A stretch of DNA of 28,253 bases from positions 1 to 28,253 of the forward strand of contig JBDSND010000077.1 in assembly GCA_039915505.1 (NCBI GenBank), read 5' to 3'. A program made the translations under genes and the position numbers. This stretch comes from CAIWHR01 sp039915505. Lineage in GTDB: Bacteria; Pseudomonadota; Gammaproteobacteria; Burkholderiales; Casimicrobiaceae. Shown here one piece after another: positions 25,545 to 28,253 of the stretch; position 1 is the first letter of the stretch, and every line of letters starts with the position of its first letter. The notes beneath the pieces were generated by a model. That model had not been told where the DNA came from. It saw nothing but the letters and a program-made list of their open reading frames with translations, and searched no databases.

Positions 25545-26354
25545 TCAGGGACGCGTCACGGCCCGGCGGATCGCCTGGACCGACGCTGCCACGATCGCGT
25601 CGACACCGAGGGCGCCGAGCTCGGCGCTGGCGCGCCGCGGGTCGCCCCGCACACCGCTCCCGGCACCGGCCGTCGCGGCCGTCGCCAACTGTTCGCTGCG
25701 CACGAGCTTGGGGTCGATGGCGAGCATGAGCGCGGTGTCCGCAAGGCCGGCGTGTAGGCCGATCTCGGCGTCAGTGAACCCGCGCCCGCGGAGAATGTCG
25801 GCGAACCCCGCGTCAGCGGCGCGATAATAAGCCTCGAGGGCATGGGCGCGAACGCCCCTTTTGGCCCAAACCCGGTTGAGCCGATCCGCTACGGCGTGTG
25901 CCTGCTGCTGGTAGCCGCCATGATCGCCCAGGAACACGATGTCGCGAAAGCCCGCGGCGCGGAGGCTTCGCGCCGTGTCGTCGAGCAGGGCGGCGAAGGT
26001 GGTCGGCGCGATGCTGATCGTGCCGGGAAAGCGCATGTGCTCGGTGGGCGGCTCGATGTTGCCTTCCGGAACGTAGGCGATCACCGGCGCGACCAGTACA
26101 TTGCCCAGCGATCGCGCGATCCGTCCGGCCAGCACGCGCGCTCGGACGTTGTGCTTGCCCAGCGCAAGATGGGGACCGCTTTGCTCGGTTCCGCCGATGG
26201 GTACCAGTACCGTGGCGTAACCGCCACGCACGGCATCGCGGAGCTCCGTCCAGGTGAGATCCTCCAGGAAGACCGACATTGGCGCGGCGGTCACGCGCCC
26301 TGCTACCGCTAGCAGCATGACCATCAGGATGCGGGCCAGGCGGGGTCCGGTCAT
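25545..26354 (-). CDS. Exported creatininase-family hydrolase with an altered metal site
   Basis: A 269-residue creatininase-superfamily protein. This family of metal amidohydrolases includes creatininase, MftE and formamide hydrolases. Residues 1-24 are a likely signal peptide (MTGPRLARILMVMLLAVAGR, cut near TAA), so it acts in the periplasm. The metal motif reads PIGGTEQSGPHLALGKHN (52-69) where the family consensus I know is close to G-(S/T)-T-E-Q-H-G-P-H-L-P-L-G-T-D: the His after EQ is Ser59 and the Asp is His68. The second site, LGDHGGYQQQ (142-151), keeps His145. A third segment is HAGLADTALML (201-211). The pattern occurs in a known subfamily, so it need not mean loss of activity. The ATG at 26354 lies 4 nt after the transglycosylase stop, with GAGG just upstream. 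Confidence 0.87.
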   Translation of the reverse strand: MTGPRLARILMVMLLAVAGRVTAAPMSVFLEDLTWTELRDAVRGGYATVLVPIGGTEQSGPHLALGKHNVRARVLAGRIARSLGNVLVAPVIAYVPEGNIEPPTEHMRFPGTISIAPTTFAALLDDTARSLRAAGFRDIVFLGDHGGYQQQAHAVADRLNRVWAKRGVRAHALEAYYRAADAGFADILRGRGFTDAEIGLHAGLADTALMLAIDPKLVRSEQLATAATAGAGSGVRGDPRRASAELGALGVDAIVAASVQAIRRAVTRP

Positions 26355-26358
26355 GCCC

Positions 26359-27810
26359 TCAGCGCGCGAGCCACGCCGAAAACTTCCATCCAGTCGCGTT
26401 CTCCGCAACCTGTAGCCGCGGGCGGTAGCCGGGCTGGTGGACCAGCAGCACGTCGTAGTAGGAACGCACCCGGTCGACGAATGCGACCGGCATGCCCCCG
26501 CGTGCGTAGCCGAGCTTGGCGCTGCCGTAATACTCGGGCTGGGCGAGGAGGGGCAGCGTCTTCTTGACATCGGTCCACGAGTCGGGATTGAGCTTCTGCT
26601 TCTGCGCCAGCACCCGGGCGTCTTCGAGATGGCCAAGGCCGATGTTGAACGCCGCCAGCGCAAGCCAGGTTCGATCCGGCTCGGCGATGCGCTTCGGCAG
26701 CTTGGACTTGAGGGTGCGCAGGTAGTGGGCAGCCGCGTGGATGCTGAGCTTCGGATCGAGCCGATCGACCACGCCGAGATGGCGGGCGGTATCTTCGGTG
26801 AGCTGCATCATGCCGCGCACGCCGGTCTCGCTGGTGGCTTGCGGATCCCATTGCGATTCCTGATAGGCCACGGCCGCAAGCAGGCGCCACTCGATGCCGG
26901 TCGCCTGTTGCGCAAGCTCGAAGACCTGCCGGTACTGCGGCAGGGTGGATCGGATGCGATCCTGCAGCACGCTGGCGTCCAGGCGCGGCACCTCGCCGAC
27001 GTGTCCGAAATGACGGTCCTCGAGCCGTGCCAGCATGCCGTTACGCCGGATTCCCGCGAGCCAAGCGTTGATCTCGTCGCGCAACGCCTCGTTGCCCGGG
27101 GGCACCACAAAGGCAAGCTCACGCCGGCCGTCGATGGGGAAGGCGATGTCAAAATCGAGATACACGTTGCGCGCGAGCGCCGCTGCGCTGGAGCCGACGA
27201 TCGCATAGTCGAGCGCGCCATCGCTGACCTTGGCGATCAGCGCATCGCCGGACGCGACGTTGGCGGGGACCCAAATGATGTCGGGATGTTGTGCCCGCAG
27301 CTTCTCGAGCGCTCCGTCGAGCCCGGTATCGGGCATGTAGGCGACGCGCGCGCCGGCGAGATCCTTCCAGCCACGGGGCTTGAAACCGTCGACGTTGTAG
27401 ATCAGCACGGGCTCAACCTGGAAATAGCCGCCGCTCCATAGGACCTTATCGTCGGCGTCGTCACTAACCTGCGGGCGACCCCGCGGTCGGGACACGGCGG
27501 CGGGACGATACAGGCCCCCCGCGCCGATGTGCGCCTTGCCGGCGGCCACGGCGGCCACCAGGTCGCGGGCATTAGCGGCCGGGACGAACCGCACCATCCG
27601 ATGCTTGTGGGCCGCGAAAAGTCGGGCGAGATCGGCGTCGAGCCCGGCGGGTTGCCCGTCCGGTCCGTCGTAGAAGGTCGCCGGCCCCGGACGCACCACG
27701 ACCACTAGCTCATGGTCGGGAAGGGGCGGGGAGGATGTCAGGGAGGACGTCAGGGACGGCGGCTGGCCGACGTGGTCGCAACCCGCCATGCCGGCGAGTG
27801 CGGCAAACAC
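26359..27810 (-). CDS. mltF: MltF-like lytic murein transglycosylase with solute-binding domain
   Basis: A 483-residue protein of the MltF type: a solute-binding-protein (family 3) domain at about residues 34-270, then an SLT lytic transglycosylase domain at about 300-480. The catalytic glutamate is E318 in AVAYQESQWDPQATS, followed by GVRGMMQLTEDTARHLGV and AFNIGLGHLEDARVLA. MltF enzymes cleave peptidoglycan to 1,6-anhydro sugars and are regulated by the binding domain. A lipobox-like AGMAGC puts the lipid Cys at residue 11, so it is probably an outer-membrane lipoprotein. The start is uncertain: GTG at 27810 leaves only ten residues before the Cys, while upstream codons read VWRIVAPLLV, a better signal peptide but without a standard start codon. 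It leads the three-gene minus-strand run. Confidence 0.9.
   Translation of the reverse strand: MFAALAGMAGCDHVGQPPSLTSSLTSSPPLPDHELVVVVRPGPATFYDGPDGQPAGLDADLARLFAAHKHRMVRFVPAANARDLVAAVAAGKAHIGAGGLYRPAAVSRPRGRPQVSDDADDKVLWSGGYFQVEPVLIYNVDGFKPRGWKDLAGARVAYMPDTGLDGALEKLRAQHPDIIWVPANVASGDALIAKVSDGALDYAIVGSSAAALARNVYLDFDIAFPIDGRRELAFVVPPGNEALRDEINAWLAGIRRNGMLARLEDRHFGHVGEVPRLDASVLQDRIRSTLPQYRQVFELAQQATGIEWRLLAAVAYQESQWDPQATSETGVRGMMQLTEDTARHLGVVDRLDPKLSIHAAAHYLRTLKSKLPKRIAEPDRTWLALAAFNIGLGHLEDARVLAQKQKLNPDSWTDVKKTLPLLAQPEYYGSAKLGYARGGMPVAFVDRVRSYYDVLLVHQPGYRPRLQVAENATGWKFSAWLAR
27731..27754. repeat. Tandem 12-bp repeat inside mltF-like gene
   Basis: Two adjacent 12-mers, GAGGATGTCAGG and GAGGACGTCAGG, differ at one base. 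In the minus-strand protein they encode LTSS twice, in the linker just after the lipid Cys, so the duplication keeps the frame. Confidence 0.8.
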
Positions 27811-27895
27811 GAGCAGAGGCGCAACAATGCGCCAAACCGACGATGGGGCGTAGTAGGCGATGACCGGCTGCAGGAAAGCGTCATAAAGATTACTG

Positions 27896-27901
27896 ATTAT
27901 A
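27896..27901 (-). promoter_or_regulatory. Consensus -10 box for mltF-like gene
   Basis: An exact TATAAT on the minus strand, preceded by TG. Transcription would start near 27889, about 80 nt before the GTG at 27810. No matching -35 box was found at 16-18 nt. Confidence 0.4.
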
Positions 27902-28077
27902 CAGGCGGGGTGCAGGGGCCGGCGTCGCGGCTTGCCCAGCCCTTCGCGTGGCGTCAGGAGCCATCCTGGCCGCCGCGGTGTACGCCGGGCTCGGGGAGTA
28001 GCGGCAACGCGGCTCGGGAGCGTGGCCCGGCGCTCCCACGAGGCTGCGAAGGCGGGTCGGACCGCCGATGTTGTCGC

Positions 28078-28106
28078 TTGCCGGTGTCGAGCACATGCCG
28101 GATAAT
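28078..28106 (+). promoter_or_regulatory. Sigma-70-like promoter for ffs
   Basis: TTGCCG (28078-28083) and GATAAT (28101-28106) are separated by 17 nt, 4 of 6 and 5 of 6 matches to the consensus. Transcription would start near 28113, about 25 nt before the folded 5' end of 4.5S RNA, which fits a precursor whose leader is trimmed by RNase P. Confidence 0.55.
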
Positions 28107-28137
28107 CACGGTTCGCGCTTCCCGCGCCACGATCAAC

Positions 28138-28233
28138 GGCGGGTCGCCCCGCATTGCATGGTCGTGAATCTGGTCAGGTCCGGAAGGAAGCAGCCACAGC
28201 GATTCTCTGCAAGTGCCGGGGGAACGGCTCGCC
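28138..28233 (+). ncRNA. ffs: Signal recognition particle RNA (4.5S RNA)
   Basis: The invariant Ffh-binding core GGTCAGGTCCGGAAGGAAGC, with AGCC after it, begins at about 28175 and includes the GGAA tetraloop. The arms fold as one long rod: GGCGGGTCG (28138-28146) pairs with CGGCTCGCC (28225-28233) with two wobble pairs, then CCCCG pairs with CGGGG, and TTGCA with TGCAA. Length of about 96 nt suits the short bacterial SRP RNA without an Alu domain. With Ffh and FtsY it targets inner-membrane proteins to the Sec translocon. The exact ends are inferred from the fold. In related genomes dnaX often lies just downstream, beyond the window end. Confidence 0.94.
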
Positions 28234-28253
28234 ACCCCTTGCGTCCTCTGTTG

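Larger units (their letters stand above)
27811..28137. other. Divergent region between mltF-like gene and ffs
   Basis: About 327 nt with no credible gene on either strand. It holds the -10 box of the mltF-like gene and the promoter-like pair for ffs. The centre (about 27905-28075) is GC-rich and I see no tRNA, repeat or other element in it. Confidence 0.6.

Noticed and set aside
27905..28075. A tRNA or other structured RNA in the mltF-ffs gap
   Set aside because: No T-loop (GGTTCGA-type) or acceptor pairing was found; the GC-rich segments pair only by chance.

Overview
The window is a high-GC chromosomal segment, most likely from a betaproteobacterium. This rests on gene content and order, not on a marker gene. 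NTF2-like / waaF / CHCC zinc finger / ilvE / glnE / yhdP / nitrilase, and Smr / trxB / ftsK / lolA / rarA / serS, are neighbourhoods I know from that class. No tRNA, rRNA, CRISPR array, insertion sequence or phage gene was seen, and nothing marks the window as a recent acquisition. Coding density is very high. The only stretches over 300 bases without a convincing gene are 2704-3005 and 27811-28137.

Layout. Positions 4-5738 are all on the minus strand: glnE, then ilvE - zinc finger - waaF - NTF2-like protein. Positions 5838-10670 are on the plus strand: yhdP and a nitrilase-family amidase, divergent from glnE. Positions 10712-14760 are on the minus strand and read as trxB - smr-like - phospholipase D/VTT fusion. 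Positions 14896-21034 are on the plus strand: ftsK, a small secreted protein of unknown function, lolA, rarA and serS. An RlmN-like radical SAM methyltransferase (minus) and recQ (plus) follow as a divergent pair. Three genes whose products all look exported then lie on the minus strand, in transcription order: lytic transglycosylase, creatininase-family protein, beta-propeller protein. The window ends with ffs, the 4.5S RNA of the signal recognition particle, on the plus strand.

How the genes work together. Most products serve core functions: nitrogen and branched-chain amino acid metabolism (glnE, ilvE), envelope building and lipid or lipoprotein traffic (waaF, yhdP, lolA, the lytic transglycosylase, ffs), chromosome segregation and repair (ftsK, rarA, recQ, smr-like), thiol redox (trxB), and translation (serS, rlmN-like). 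The parts that standard annotation explains least are the exported three-gene cluster at 24310-27810, the PLD/VTT fusion at 10712-13030, the second-type RlmN homologue at 21048-22091, and the four-cysteine secreted protein set between ftsK and lolA. I found no clear sign of a wholly new system. The exported three-gene cluster is the best candidate for follow-up.
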